Of a stretch of 64,000 nt of DNA, positions 49,709-59,174 are shown in pieces (the first letter of the stretch is position 1; each line of letters begins with the position of its first letter). A program made the position numbers and the translations under genes. The notes below the pieces were generated by a model. It ran no database searches. It was not told the origin of the DNA and was given only the letters and a program-made list of their open reading frames with translations. Source of the stretch: Clostridium putrefaciens (GTDB lineage: Bacteria > Bacillota > Clostridia > Clostridiales > Clostridiaceae); assembly GCF_900461105.1 (NCBI RefSeq), contig NZ_UFWZ01000001.1:434001-498000 (forward strand), given 5' to 3'.

Positions 49709-50791
49709 ATGCTTAGAGAAATAGGTAGCGAATTTCATATAGAATTAGAAGTAAGTAATGAATTAGGTAGAAGTTTCAATATAATTCAAAAGAAATATGA
49801 GGACTATAGATATACTAGAAGTGGTAGAGAGGCAATAGGATTTATATTAAGTGAAATAGTGCCTTGTAAAAAGGTTGCGTTACTTCCTACATATATATGT
49901 AAGTCAATGCTTCAACCATTTTTAAACAAAGGATATTCTATTGAATATTTCGGTATAGATGAAAACTTTAATCCAATTTTAAAAGATATAGAAAAAGGAC
50001 TTTGTAAAGATCCAGATGTTATGCTTGTAATTGATTGGTTTGGTATGAGCAAAAATCATGATGCTGTATGTTTAGCTAAAGAATATTCTAAAAGGATGAT
50101 AATTTTATCTGACTGTACGCATAGTTATTTTAATGAGTCAATGACATTTGAACCTGATTTTATTGTAGCTAGTTTAAGAAAATGGTTTGCGATTCCTGAC
50201 GGTGCTATTGCAATAAGTTGTAAATACAATTTTAAAAATGGATTACAATTTAATGATAGTCTATTTTATAAAAATAGAAAAGAAGCAATGAAATTAAAAT
50301 CAGATTATATTAAAAATGGAGAAAAGGATTTAAAAGTAAGATGTAGAAAGTTACTATCAGAAGCAGAGGTTTCCATTGAGTTAGATGATAAAATATTCGA
50401 AATATCGCCATTTTCTTTATCAATAATAAATCAAATGGATTTTGATTACATGAAACGAAAGCGAAGGGAAAACTTTAACATACTTTATAATTTGATTGAT
50501 AGGTCCATAGCTATTCCTATAGTAAATAAAATAATGACAGAAGAAGAATGCCCATTTTGTTTTCCTATTATAGTAGAAAATAATAGGACTCAGATGCAAG
50601 AATGGCTCGCAAAGAATGGTATATATTGTCCAGTATTGTGGCCACTTCCAGACGAAGTTTGTTTGAATTATGAGGTTTCCTCTCATTTATCTGATAATAT
50701 GTTATCAATTCCTTGTGATCAAAGATACTCAGTAAATGATATGGAGTATATAGCAAAAACAATTAAGGCTTTTTCAGGGGGAACAATATGA
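49709..50791 (+). CDS. DegT-like PLP-dependent enzyme, divergent
   Basis: A 360-residue protein of the aspartate-aminotransferase fold. It has a recognisable PLP region: Y-T-R-S-G-R-E-A-I, L-L-P-T-Y-I-C, V-I-D-W-F-G (in place of H-x-F/Y-G), D-C-T-H-S-Y and K158 in A-S-L-R-K-W-F-A-I-P-D-G-A. It is clearly more distant than the other two DegT proteins here, so the substrate is unclear. The stop codon overlaps the next start (ATGA), coupling it with an ATP-grasp ligase. The two may act together in adding an amino or aminoacyl group to a sugar. Confidence 0.75.
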   Translation: MLREIGSEFHIELEVSNELGRSFNIIQKKYEDYRYTRSGREAIGFILSEIVPCKKVALLPTYICKSMLQPFLNKGYSIEYFGIDENFNPILKDIEKGLCKDPDVMLVIDWFGMSKNHDAVCLAKEYSKRMIILSDCTHSYFNESMTFEPDFIVASLRKWFAIPDGAIAISCKYNFKNGLQFNDSLFYKNRKEAMKLKSDYIKNGEKDLKVRCRKLLSEAEVSIELDDKIFEISPFSLSIINQMDFDYMKRKRRENFNILYNLIDRSIAIPIVNKIMTEEECPFCFPIIVENNRTQMQEWLAKNGIYCPVLWPLPDEVCLNYEVSSHLSDNMLSIPCDQRYSVNDMEYIAKTIKAFSGGTI

Positions 50792-51975
50792 CACAACGAA
50801 AACTAATGATTCTAGGAGCTAGTGAGTTACAGTTACCTGCCATATTAAAAGCAAAGGAGAAGGGAATATATGTAGTTGGCATTGATATGAATAAGGGTGC
50901 TGTTGGAGTTAAATATGTAGATGAGTTTTATGAGTTAAGTACTATTGATACGGAGGGTATCTTAGATAAAGCAGTAGAATTGAATATTGATGGGATAATG
51001 ACACTTGCAACGGATATGCCAATGCGTTCAGTTGCAGCAGTTGGTGAAAGACTGAATTTAAATACAATAACTCAAAAGACAGCTGTGATGGCTACAGATA
51101 AGGCTAGGATGAGAGAACAACTTTCAAAATTTAATGTGCCAATACCATTTTTTTCGTCTGTTTTAACATATAAAGAATTTGAAAAGGCTGTCAATTCTTT
51201 TAACGGAGATATTATAATCAAGCCTTCTGATAGTTCAGGTAGTAGGGGCGTTTATTTCTTGAAGGATAGAAATGAATTAGAAAAGGCATATGAATACAGT
51301 AGAAGATTTTCTAAAAGTGGCGAAGTTGTAGTTGAAGAATATATGTATGGTCCTGAGGTTAGTGTGGAGACAATTACTATTAAAGGCATTACACATATTA
51401 TAGCTATAACAGATAAAGAGACTACTGGGCCACCATACTTTGTAGAAATGGGACACTCAATACAATCATCATTATGTGAAAATATAAAGAAAGATATTAA
51501 AAAGGTTACTAAAGCAGCTATAGCAGCAATAGGGATTGATAATAGTTCAGCACATACAGAAATTATTGTTACAAGTCAGGGTGCAAAAGTTGTTGAATTA
51601 GGTGCTAGGCTTGGTGGGGATAATATTACAACTTCTTTAGTGCCACTTGCAACTGGTATAGATATGGTAGAAGCCTGTATAGACCTAGCCTTGGGGGATG
51701 AGCCTAAGCTAGAAAAGGTGTTTAACAAAGGGGCTGCAATTAGGTACTTTAATTCAAATAGTGGAACTTTATCAGGGTTTCAAGATATAGAAAAGGCAAG
51801 AAATAAAGAAGGTATACAAAGTATAATTATATCTAAGTTTATTGGTGATAAGATAGGTGAAATAAGAAGTAGTGTAGACCGAATAGGATATATTATTTCG
51901 CAAGCTGAATCAAATGAAAAAGCAATAGACATCTGTAAGAAAACTGTTAATGAAATTAAAATCATAATTGATTAA
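50788..51975 (+). CDS. ATP-grasp ligase (carbamoyl-phosphate-synthase-like)
   Basis: A 395-residue ATP-grasp protein. It has an N-terminal pre-ATP-grasp domain L-M-I-L-G-A-S-E-L-Q-L-P, central I-I-I-K-P-S-D-S-S-G-S-R-G-V nucleotide loop, V-V-V-E-E-Y, and metal-binding H-T-E-I-I-V...V-V-E-L-G-A-R-L-G-G-D-N-I. Such enzymes activate a carboxylate as acyl phosphate and join it to an amine or thiol. In a polysaccharide cluster beside aminosugar genes, a plausible task is amide bond formation between an amino sugar and an amino or hydroxy acid. Start overlaps the previous stop by 4 nt. A 16-bp tandem duplication ending ATTGATTAAT spans its stop codon. Confidence 0.8.
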   Translation: MTQRKLMILGASELQLPAILKAKEKGIYVVGIDMNKGAVGVKYVDEFYELSTIDTEGILDKAVELNIDGIMTLATDMPMRSVAAVGERLNLNTITQKTAVMATDKARMREQLSKFNVPIPFFSSVLTYKEFEKAVNSFNGDIIIKPSDSSGSRGVYFLKDRNELEKAYEYSRRFSKSGEVVVEEYMYGPEVSVETITIKGITHIIAITDKETTGPPYFVEMGHSIQSSLCENIKKDIKKVTKAAIAAIGIDNSSAHTEIIVTSQGAKVVELGARLGGDNITTSLVPLATGIDMVEACIDLALGDEPKLEKVFNKGAAIRYFNSNSGTLSGFQDIEKARNKEGIQSIIISKFIGDKIGEIRSSVDRIGYIISQAESNEKAIDICKKTVNEIKIIID

Positions 51976-52010
51976 TATCATAATTGATTAATAATTTAAG
52001 GGGTAAATCA

Positions 52011-53249
52011 ATGAAAAATGTATGGATAATAAACCACTATTCAATGCCACCACAGTATGAGACTAGGGTTAGGAATAATATAATGGCTAAATATTTAATA
52101 AAAAAGGGATACAAAGTAAAAATATTTGCTGCTAGTACTATACATAATACAGACATAAACCTTATTAATGATAAGAAGAAATTGTATATTCAAAAGACCT
52201 ATGATGAATTGGATTTTGTTCATATAAAGACATCAAATTATTCTGGTAATGGGATATCAAGAATAATTAATATGTTACAATTCCCATTAAGGTTACTTAA
52301 GGTATCAAAACGAATTGGTGAAAAGCCAGATGTAGTAATATGTGATTTAGAAGCAATTTTTGCTTGGTCGCCATATTTAGTAGCTAAGAAATTTAAATCA
52401 AAGTTTATATTAGAAGTTCGAGATTTGTGGCCAGAGTCTATAGTTGTTTATAAAAATATGTCAAAGTGCAATCCAATTATACGAATCTTATATAAGATTG
52501 AAAAATGGATATATAAAAGATCGGATAAACTTATATTTTCCATGGAAGGTGGAAAAGATTATATCATTAACAAAGGATGGGATAAGGACATCGATATGTC
52601 AAAGATACATTATATCAACAATGGTGTAGATCTCGAACAATTTAATTATAATAAGAAGAATCATATTACAAAAGATGTGCATTTGGATAATGAAGATACT
52701 TTTAAAGTAGTATATGCTGGTTCTATAAGACAAGCAAATAATGTTAAAAAGATAGTAGATGTTGCAGATACAATCAAAAAGAATGGTAATACAAATATAA
52801 GGTTTTTAATATATGGAGATGGTTCTGATAAAGAAGTATTAGAAAAATATTGCATGGAAAATGATATTGATAATATTGTATTCAAAGGACAGCTAGAAAA
52901 AGATAAGATACCGTATATACTAAGTAAGTGTGATTTAAATATAATGCATTTCTCTCAAAGTAGTTTAAAAAAGTATGGCTCTAGCATGAATAAGATGTTT
53001 GATTATCTTGCAAGTGGAAAACCTTCTATATCTGACTGTGAATTTGGATATGATATTTTTAATAAATATCAAGGTGGGATATCATTAGATAATGCTAATT
53101 CAGAAGTTTTAGCTGAAAATATAATTAAGTTCTACAACATGTCAAAAGAAGAATATAATACATATTGTGATAATGCTTTAAAGGCAGCAGAGGATTTTGA
53201 TTTCAAGATTCTAACTGATAAGTTAGAGAAGGTAATATTAGAAGATTAA
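52011..53249 (+). CDS. Glycosyltransferase family 4 (WbuB-like)
   Basis: A ~412-residue GT-B enzyme. The N-terminus V-W-I-I-N-H-Y-S-M-P-P-Q-Y-E-T-R is the mark of the WbuB/FnlT-like GT4 group, often L-FucNAc or related transferases. The C-terminal donor domain includes V-V-Y-A-G-S-I-R, D-I-F-N-type loops and L-A-S-G-K-P. ATG at 52011 follows AAGGGGTAAATCA; an upstream in-frame extension to 51984 lacks a site. The sugar is not determinable. Confidence 0.85.
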   Translation: MKNVWIINHYSMPPQYETRVRNNIMAKYLIKKGYKVKIFAASTIHNTDINLINDKKKLYIQKTYDELDFVHIKTSNYSGNGISRIINMLQFPLRLLKVSKRIGEKPDVVICDLEAIFAWSPYLVAKKFKSKFILEVRDLWPESIVVYKNMSKCNPIIRILYKIEKWIYKRSDKLIFSMEGGKDYIINKGWDKDIDMSKIHYINNGVDLEQFNYNKKNHITKDVHLDNEDTFKVVYAGSIRQANNVKKIVDVADTIKKNGNTNIRFLIYGDGSDKEVLEKYCMENDIDNIVFKGQLEKDKIPYILSKCDLNIMHFSQSSLKKYGSSMNKMFDYLASGKPSISDCEFGYDIFNKYQGGISLDNANSEVLAENIIKFYNMSKEEYNTYCDNALKAAEDFDFKILTDKLEKVILED

Positions 53250-53267
53250 AGTTAAAGGACGGTGTAG

Positions 53268-54461
53268 ATGTTGCAAATACCATTAATTAATCTAAAAAAG
53301 CAATATGAAACAATAAAAGAAGAGTCGGATAAAAATGTTTTAGAAGTATTAAATTCAGCTAATTATATAATGGGTGAAAATGTAAGAAGCTTTGAGAAGG
53401 AATTTAGTGACTACTTAGGTGGAACAAATAGTATATCTGTAGGAAATGGTACTGATGCACTAATTATAGCTTTAAAGGCATTAGGCATAGGAGAAGGAGA
53501 CGAAGTTATAACTAGTACCTTCACATTTTTTGCAACAGCGGAAAGTATATCTTCAGTAGGGGCAACTCCAATATTGGTAGATGTAAGGTTAGATACGTTT
53601 AATATAGATGTTACAAAAATAGAAGAAAAGATTACAGCAAAAACAAAAGCAATTATGCCAGTTCATATTTTTGGTCAGCCAGCAGATATGGATGAAATAA
53701 ATGAAATAGCTAAAAGACATAATCTAAAAGTTGTAGAAGATGCCTGTCAGGCAATTGGATCAGAGTATAAAGGTAGAAAGGTTGGAACTCTAGGAGATAT
53801 AGCTTGCTTTTCATTCTTTCCTACAAAGAACTTAGGTTGCGCTGGTGATGGTGGAATGATAGTAACAAAAGATGAAAAATTGGAAGTTATATGTAGGGCA
53901 CTTAGAACTCATGGTAGTGGGGAAAATGGGAATAAGGCCTATAATTTGCTTAATGATATAAAAGGAAATGTAGACGAAGATAAAAGCACGGATAATACAG
54001 TATATAATCCTCTAAAATACTACAATTATCTTGTAGGATATAACTCTAGGTTAGATGAAATTCAAGCAGCTATATTAAGGATAAAACTAAGAAAGCTTGA
54101 TACTTGGAATACAAGAAGAAGAGAAAATGCAAACTTTTACAATGAAAGCTTAAAAGATACAGATTTAATGACACCGCATGAAGAGGGGAATTTAAAACAT
54201 GTATACCATATGTATATCCTTCAATCAGAAAAGAGAGAAGAAATAGTATCTTACCTAAAAGGTAGTGGAATAGCTACAGGAATCTATTACCCAGTACCTA
54301 TTCATCTTCAAAAGGTTTACAAAGGTCTTGGATATAAGCTTGGAGATATGCCAAATGCAGAGTATCTATCAGAAAGAACTTTTGCAATACCTATGTTTGC
54401 TGAATTAACTAGTGAAGAAAAAGAGTATATAGTTGAAAAGGTAAAGGAGGTTGACAAGTAA
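53268..54461 (+). CDS. DegT/DnrJ aminotransferase, WbpE-like
   Basis: A 397-residue PLP aminotransferase. It has I-P-L-I-N-L-K-K-Q-Y, G-N-G-T-D-A-L-I-I-A-L, S-T-F-T-F-F-A-T-A-E, V-H-I-F-G-Q-P-A-D-M, E-D-A-C-Q-A-I-G and K187 in F-S-F-F-P-T-K-N-L-G-C-A-G-D-G-G. These match the WbpE/QdtB-like group that aminates the 3-keto group of UDP-sugars. With the WbpA-, WbpB- and WbpD-like genes next to it, it should supply UDP-GlcNAc(3N)A. AAAGGACGGTG precedes the ATG; a one-nucleotide gap leads to the acyltransferase. Confidence 0.85.
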   Translation: MLQIPLINLKKQYETIKEESDKNVLEVLNSANYIMGENVRSFEKEFSDYLGGTNSISVGNGTDALIIALKALGIGEGDEVITSTFTFFATAESISSVGATPILVDVRLDTFNIDVTKIEEKITAKTKAIMPVHIFGQPADMDEINEIAKRHNLKVVEDACQAIGSEYKGRKVGTLGDIACFSFFPTKNLGCAGDGGMIVTKDEKLEVICRALRTHGSGENGNKAYNLLNDIKGNVDEDKSTDNTVYNPLKYYNYLVGYNSRLDEIQAAILRIKLRKLDTWNTRRRENANFYNESLKDTDLMTPHEEGNLKHVYHMYILQSEKREEIVSYLKGSGIATGIYYPVPIHLQKVYKGLGYKLGDMPNAEYLSERTFAIPMFAELTSEEKEYIVEKVKEVDK

Positions 54462-54462
54462 T

Positions 54463-55368
54463 ATGAAAATATCTAAAATATTGAAAAATGCAAAGAATGA
54501 TTTCGGCATTTGCCAGATAGTTGAAGACGGTGAATTTGAAACCTTAGGGCTAGCAAGTTCTGAAGTGGACTTAGGGGTTTGTACTTTTATAGAAAATGAA
54601 AAATACATAAATAGTATATCTAAAAATGTAACTATGATAATAACTAAACCTGAGATAGCTGAAAAGATAAAGGACAGAGCAATTTGTATTAGTGATGATC
54701 CACGAATATCATTTTTTAAATTGCATAATTATTTATCAACCACAGATGAATATAATATGATTAAAAGATATAAAACTAAAATAGGTGCTGATTGTACAAT
54801 TAGTAAGTTATCATGTATATCTGATGAGAATGTAAGTATAGGAAACAATGTAATTATAGAAGAGTTTGTTTCAATAAAAGAAAATACAATTATAGGAGAT
54901 AACACTATCATTAGAGCAGGAACGGTAATTGGAGGAGAAGGCTTCGAGTTTAAAAGGATGTCTAGTAAACAAGTTCTTCCAGTAAATCATGTGGGATGGA
55001 CAGTGATAGGGGAGTCTGTTGAGATACAATATAATACTTGTGTAGATAAAGCAATTTATCCATGGGATCAAACATTAATTGGCGATAACTGTAAGGTGGA
55101 TAATTTAGTTCACGTAGCTCATGGTGTAAAGCTTGGAAATGCAGTCTTTTTAGTAGCAGGGTCTTTAATTGGGGGAAGAACATTAATTAAAGAAGGATCA
55201 TGGATAGGAGTAGGCGCAACTGTATCTAATGGTCTTATTGTAGATGAGAATTGTAGAGTTAATATTGGATCTGTAGCAACAAGGAGTTTAGATAAAGATT
55301 CAAATGTTACTGGGAATTTTGCTATAGATCATAAGAGATTTATTGAATTTATAAGATCTATTAGATAG
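54463..55368 (+). CDS. Left-handed beta-helix N-acyltransferase, WbpD/LpxD-like
   Basis: A 301-residue protein. The N-terminal ~100 residues form an LpxD-like domain. Hexapeptide repeats follow (I-G-N-N-V-I-I-E-E-F-V-S, I-I-G-D-N-T-I-I-R-A-G-T-V-I-G-G-E-G-F-E-F, L-I-G-D-N-C-K-V-D-N-L-V-H-V-A-H-G-V), with the histidines of the LpxD/WbpD type in H-V-A-H. Start at 54463 has AAAGGAGG at good spacing. Given the neighbouring aminotransferase it probably acylates the 3-amino group of a UDP-aminouronic acid. Lipid A synthesis is unlikely in a Gram-positive cell. Confidence 0.75.
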   Translation: MKISKILKNAKNDFGICQIVEDGEFETLGLASSEVDLGVCTFIENEKYINSISKNVTMIITKPEIAEKIKDRAICISDDPRISFFKLHNYLSTTDEYNMIKRYKTKIGADCTISKLSCISDENVSIGNNVIIEEFVSIKENTIIGDNTIIRAGTVIGGEGFEFKRMSSKQVLPVNHVGWTVIGESVEIQYNTCVDKAIYPWDQTLIGDNCKVDNLVHVAHGVKLGNAVFLVAGSLIGGRTLIKEGSWIGVGATVSNGLIVDENCRVNIGSVATRSLDKDSNVTGNFAIDHKRFIEFIRSIR

Positions 55369-55481
55369 TATTAAGATATATGTGAATGATGAGATAAGTT
55401 AGAGCAGAAATATACTTATGTAAATCCTGTAATAAAGAATATCAATTGGCAAATGAAATTTAAATTTAAGGGAGATATAAT

Positions 55482-56813
55482 ATGAATGATAGGATGAAAA
55501 TGAAAGATAATATTTTAGAAAAGATCCATAATAAATCAGCTGTAGTAGCTGTAGTAGGATTAGGGTACGTAGGGCTACCACTAGCAGTTGAAAAGGCTAA
55601 AGCAGGATACAAGACAGTGGGTTTTGATATACAAGAATCAAAGGTTAAGATGGTAAATGAAGGACATAACTATATAGGAGACGTTGTGGATTCAGATTTA
55701 GAACTACTAGTTAAAAGTGGATTATTATCAGCAACTACAGACTTCTCTATAGTACAAGATGCAGACTTTATAGCTATTTGTGTCCCAACTCCACTTGACC
55801 AATATCAACAACCAGATATTAGTTATGTAAGAGATTCTACTATAGCCATATCAAAATATTTAAAAAAGGGAGCTATAGTAGTTTTAGAAAGTACTACATA
55901 CCCAGGGACTACAGAAGAGCTTATACTACCAATATTAGAGGAAGGATCAGGTCTAAAGTGTGAAGAAGACTTCTTCTTGGCATTTTCTCCAGAAAGAGTA
56001 GATCCAGGTAATAAGTTATATAAGACAAAGAATACTCCAAAGGTAGTAGGTGGAATAGGAAAAGACTCTACAGAGGTTGCGGCAGCAATGTACAGAGCGG
56101 TTTTAGAAGGGGATGTATACGAAGTATCATCACCAAAGGTAGCAGAAATGGAAAAGATACTTGAAAATACATATAGAAATATTAATATTGCACTAGCAAA
56201 TGAAATGGCAATGATTTGTGATAAGATGGGGATAAATGTTTGGGAAGTAATAGATGCTGCCAAAACAAAACCTTATGGATTCCAAGCCTTCTATCCAGGT
56301 CCAGGACTAGGTGGACACTGCATACCACTTGATCCATACTATTTAACTTGGAAGGCAAGAGAATACGATTATCATACAAAACTAATAGAAACTTCAGGGA
56401 TAATAAATGATAGCATGCCTTATTATGTTATAGAAAGAGCATCAAAAATATTAAATAGATACAAAAAGTCTCTTAATGGGTCAAAAGTATTAATACTCGG
56501 TGTATCTTATAAGCAAGATATAGATGACTTTAGAGAAAGTCCTGCCTTAAAGGTTATAGAAAACTTTGAAAATGAAGGATCCATAGTTGGTTTTTACGAC
56601 CCATTTGTATCTGAATATAGTTTCAAAGGTAAAACCAAAGAAGGTATAAAAGAACTTACCAAAGAAGTATTAAAAGATGCGGACTTAGTAGTAGTTACAA
56701 CAGCACATACAAATGTTGACTATAACTTTGTTCAAGATAATTCTATAGTTATATTTGACACTAAAAATGCTATGAAGGCTGTTGAAAAAAGAGAAAATAT
56801 AGAATTATTATAA
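55482..56813 (+). CDS. UDP-N-acetylhexosamine 6-dehydrogenase, WbpA/WecC-like
   Basis: A 443-residue nucleotide-sugar dehydrogenase oxidising C6 to a uronic acid with two NAD+. The N-terminal V-V-G-L-G-Y-V-G-L-P-L-A, F-S-P-E-R-V-D-P-G-N in the middle, catalytic C280 in P-G-L-G-G-H-C-I-P-L-D-P-Y-Y-L, and C-terminal G-V-S-Y-K-Q-D-I-D-D-F-R-E-S-P are all family signatures; F-S-P-E-R-x-D-P-G points to the N-acetylhexosamine branch. ATG after AAGGGAG. The 113-bp gap before it holds no gene. Confidence 0.9.
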   Translation: MNDRMKMKDNILEKIHNKSAVVAVVGLGYVGLPLAVEKAKAGYKTVGFDIQESKVKMVNEGHNYIGDVVDSDLELLVKSGLLSATTDFSIVQDADFIAICVPTPLDQYQQPDISYVRDSTIAISKYLKKGAIVVLESTTYPGTTEELILPILEEGSGLKCEEDFFLAFSPERVDPGNKLYKTKNTPKVVGGIGKDSTEVAAAMYRAVLEGDVYEVSSPKVAEMEKILENTYRNINIALANEMAMICDKMGINVWEVIDAAKTKPYGFQAFYPGPGLGGHCIPLDPYYLTWKAREYDYHTKLIETSGIINDSMPYYVIERASKILNRYKKSLNGSKVLILGVSYKQDIDDFRESPALKVIENFENEGSIVGFYDPFVSEYSFKGKTKEGIKELTKEVLKDADLVVVTTAHTNVDYNFVQDNSIVIFDTKNAMKAVEKRENIELL

Positions 56814-56825
56814 AGGGGTGTTATA

Positions 56826-57833
56826 ATGCTTAAGTTTGCAATTATTGGATGTGGAAGGATATCACATAAACATATAGAGGCACTAATTAATAACAATAAA
56901 GAAGCGGTGTTGGTATCAGTATGTGATATTATAGAAGATAAAGCCATTGAATTAAAGAAACAATATGAAGATGTATTAAAAGAATCCGATGTAAGGGTGT
57001 ATACAGACTATATAAAGATGTTAGAAAATGAAGAGATAGATGTAGTAGCAATATCTACTGAAAGTGGATACCATGCAAAACATGCTATGGACTGTTTAAA
57101 TAAAGACAAGCATGTACTTATAGAAAAGCCTATGGCACTATCAGTAGAAGATGCAGATCGTATTATAGCTTTAGGAAAGGAAAAGAATAAGAAGGTATGT
57201 ATATCACATCAAAATAGATTCAATCCTCCTATTCAAAAGTTAAGAAGAGCAATGGAAGAAGGCAGGTTTGGAAAGATCATAAATGGAACTGCTAGGATAC
57301 TTTGGACACGTGATGATAACTACTATAAGCAGGCACCTTGGAGAGGGACAAAAGCTTTAGATGGTGGAACTCTTATGAATCAATGTATACACAATATAGA
57401 CTTACTTCAATGGATGATGGGATCAGAAGTTGAAAGAATACATGCTGAAAGAGACACATATTTAAGAAATATAGAAATGGAAGACTTCGGAGCTATATTA
57501 ATTAGATTTAAAAATGGGTCTATAGGTATGGTTGAAGGAAGTGCTTGTGTTTATCCTAAAAACTTAGAGGAGACCTTAAGCATATTTGGAGAAAAGGGAA
57601 CCGTTGTAATAGGAGGACTAGCTGTTAATGAAATAAAGACATGGCAGTTTGAAGATGAGAGAGATTATGACAAAGAAGATGAGAGCTCAGAAGTAGATAG
57701 TGTCTATGGTAAGGGGCATACTCCGCTTTATAAAGATCTTATAGATTCTATAAATAATAATAGGGAACCTTTAGTTAGTGGAGAAGAAGGAAAGAAAGCC
57801 ATGCAGATAATACTTAAGGCTTATGAACAGTAA
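56826..57833 (+). CDS. Gfo/Idh/MocA oxidoreductase, WbpB-like
   Basis: A 335-residue enzyme with A-I-I-G-C-G-R-I-S-H-K-H at the N-terminus, the intact catalytic E-K-P in V-L-I-E-K-P-M-A-L, and G-G-G-T-L-M-N-Q-C-I-H-N-I-D-L carrying the conserved histidine. WbpB oxidises C3 of UDP-GlcNAcA to provide the ketone for WbpE. It is directly after the WbpA-like gene (12-nt gap, AAAGGGGTG), completing dehydrogenase, oxidase, aminotransferase and acyltransferase in one cluster. Confidence 0.85.
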   Translation: MLKFAIIGCGRISHKHIEALINNNKEAVLVSVCDIIEDKAIELKKQYEDVLKESDVRVYTDYIKMLENEEIDVVAISTESGYHAKHAMDCLNKDKHVLIEKPMALSVEDADRIIALGKEKNKKVCISHQNRFNPPIQKLRRAMEEGRFGKIINGTARILWTRDDNYYKQAPWRGTKALDGGTLMNQCIHNIDLLQWMMGSEVERIHAERDTYLRNIEMEDFGAILIRFKNGSIGMVEGSACVYPKNLEETLSIFGEKGTVVIGGLAVNEIKTWQFEDERDYDKEDESSEVDSVYGKGHTPLYKDLIDSINNNREPLVSGEEGKKAMQIILKAYEQ

Positions 57834-57922
57834 TACCAAAATAAAATGTGGGTATGTTTATAATTCAACGTTTAAAGTTAAAAAGTTCTTAATATAAGAA
57901 TAAATGAAAGATAGGAAGTGAA

Positions 57923-59161
57923 ATGGTGGAAGTTTTATTTTTGATAGTTATATGTATATTAATAAGAATGGAGTACAAGGTATATAATACCTTTTTAAAT
58001 CCTTTTATATTAATATCATCAGTCTACAGCCTTTTAATTTTAGTTAACAATACCATCGCTGTAAGATTAGGGTTTTATGAAATAGATAATAGTTCAATTA
58101 TGTATATAATGTGTTTCCTTATTATTATATTTTTAGTTAGTATGTTTTTTAATAAGGTAATATATAAGAAGAATGTGGTTGTAAAGGATGAGATAAAACA
58201 ATATGGTGATAATATTGTTAATAAAGATTTTGAAATATTAATAGTATTTTTAATTGGATTAATTGCTAAGTGCATTTCGCTTATTCAATGTATACAAGTA
58301 TATGGTATTAATAATATAAAAGGAAAAGAATTCGGGATATTTGCCCACATTGGTAGCTTAGCTATAGTATTGGTGCCTTATATACTATTTTTATTTTTGA
58401 AAAATAAAAATAAGTTTTATTATATAATTATAATCATGGTACTTTACATAAATTTATTTTTATTTGGAGGTAAGTATACTATTTTTATAACTACAATGTA
58501 CATTTTGATATTTAATGGAATAATGAATGATATTAGCATTAAAAAGTCATTAAAATATTTCGGTATATTTGGTTTAGGCGGAATACTTAGCTTTGTTGGA
58601 ATATATGCATTAAAGCCAATTATATTATTAGGTAAATATGATAAAGGTGAATTCTTAGAAAGTGTTGGGTTTTCAGTTAAACATTTTGCTATGTATTTGT
58701 TAAGTCCCTTGATTTCTACAAATTATTATTTTAATAATAGGATAGATATGGGTGAGGGGATAATGATTATGTTTACTGTTCCAATTAATATAATTAAAGC
58801 ATTATTTAGAACAGGTAAGTACATAAATCCTGTAATTACTGAAAATGTTCCTATATCGAACTATCAGGATACAAATGTAGGAGGAATATTTGCTGAATCT
58901 GTTTATGAATCTGGATTTTTAGTCGCTACTATCTATATAATAGTAATCTTTTGCATAATATATTACTTTTATAATTCAAGTAAATATAAAGCAAAAAATG
59001 TTGCATTAACCGCTTATATGCTATCGGTAGTGACAATGCTATTCTTTGGAAACTTCTTCACTGTTTCAGGTATATTTTTAAACTTTATATTATTATATGT
59101 TGTTGAGGTTATATTGAGAAACAAAAGATTTAAATATATGAAAAACCCATTAAAAAGATAA
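57923..59161 (+). CDS. Oligosaccharide repeat-unit polymerase, Wzy-like
   Basis: A 412-residue integral membrane protein with about ten to twelve hydrophobic helices and little sequence conservation, typical of Wzy polymerases. The large outer loop region with G-K-Y-D-K-G and S-P-L-I-S-T-N-Y-Y-F-N-N-R is consistent with the family. It would join lipid-linked repeat units at the outer face of the membrane. ATG after AGGAAGTG; the next gene follows closely. The call rests on topology and context. Confidence 0.7.
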   Translation: MVEVLFLIVICILIRMEYKVYNTFLNPFILISSVYSLLILVNNTIAVRLGFYEIDNSSIMYIMCFLIIIFLVSMFFNKVIYKKNVVVKDEIKQYGDNIVNKDFEILIVFLIGLIAKCISLIQCIQVYGINNIKGKEFGIFAHIGSLAIVLVPYILFLFLKNKNKFYYIIIIMVLYINLFLFGGKYTIFITTMYILIFNGIMNDISIKKSLKYFGIFGLGGILSFVGIYALKPIILLGKYDKGEFLESVGFSVKHFAMYLLSPLISTNYYFNNRIDMGEGIMIMFTVPINIIKALFRTGKYINPVITENVPISNYQDTNVGGIFAESVYESGFLVATIYIIVIFCIIYYFYNSSKYKAKNVALTAYMLSVVTMLFFGNFFTVSGIFLNFILLYVVEVILRNKRFKYMKNPLKR

Positions 59162-59174
59162 TGTGAGGTATGAT

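Noticed and set aside
54463-55368. lpxD of lipid A biosynthesis
   Set aside because: The organism appears Gram-positive, other lpx genes are absent, and the gene lies among WbpA/B/E-like genes, so an aminosugar N-acyltransferase is more likely.
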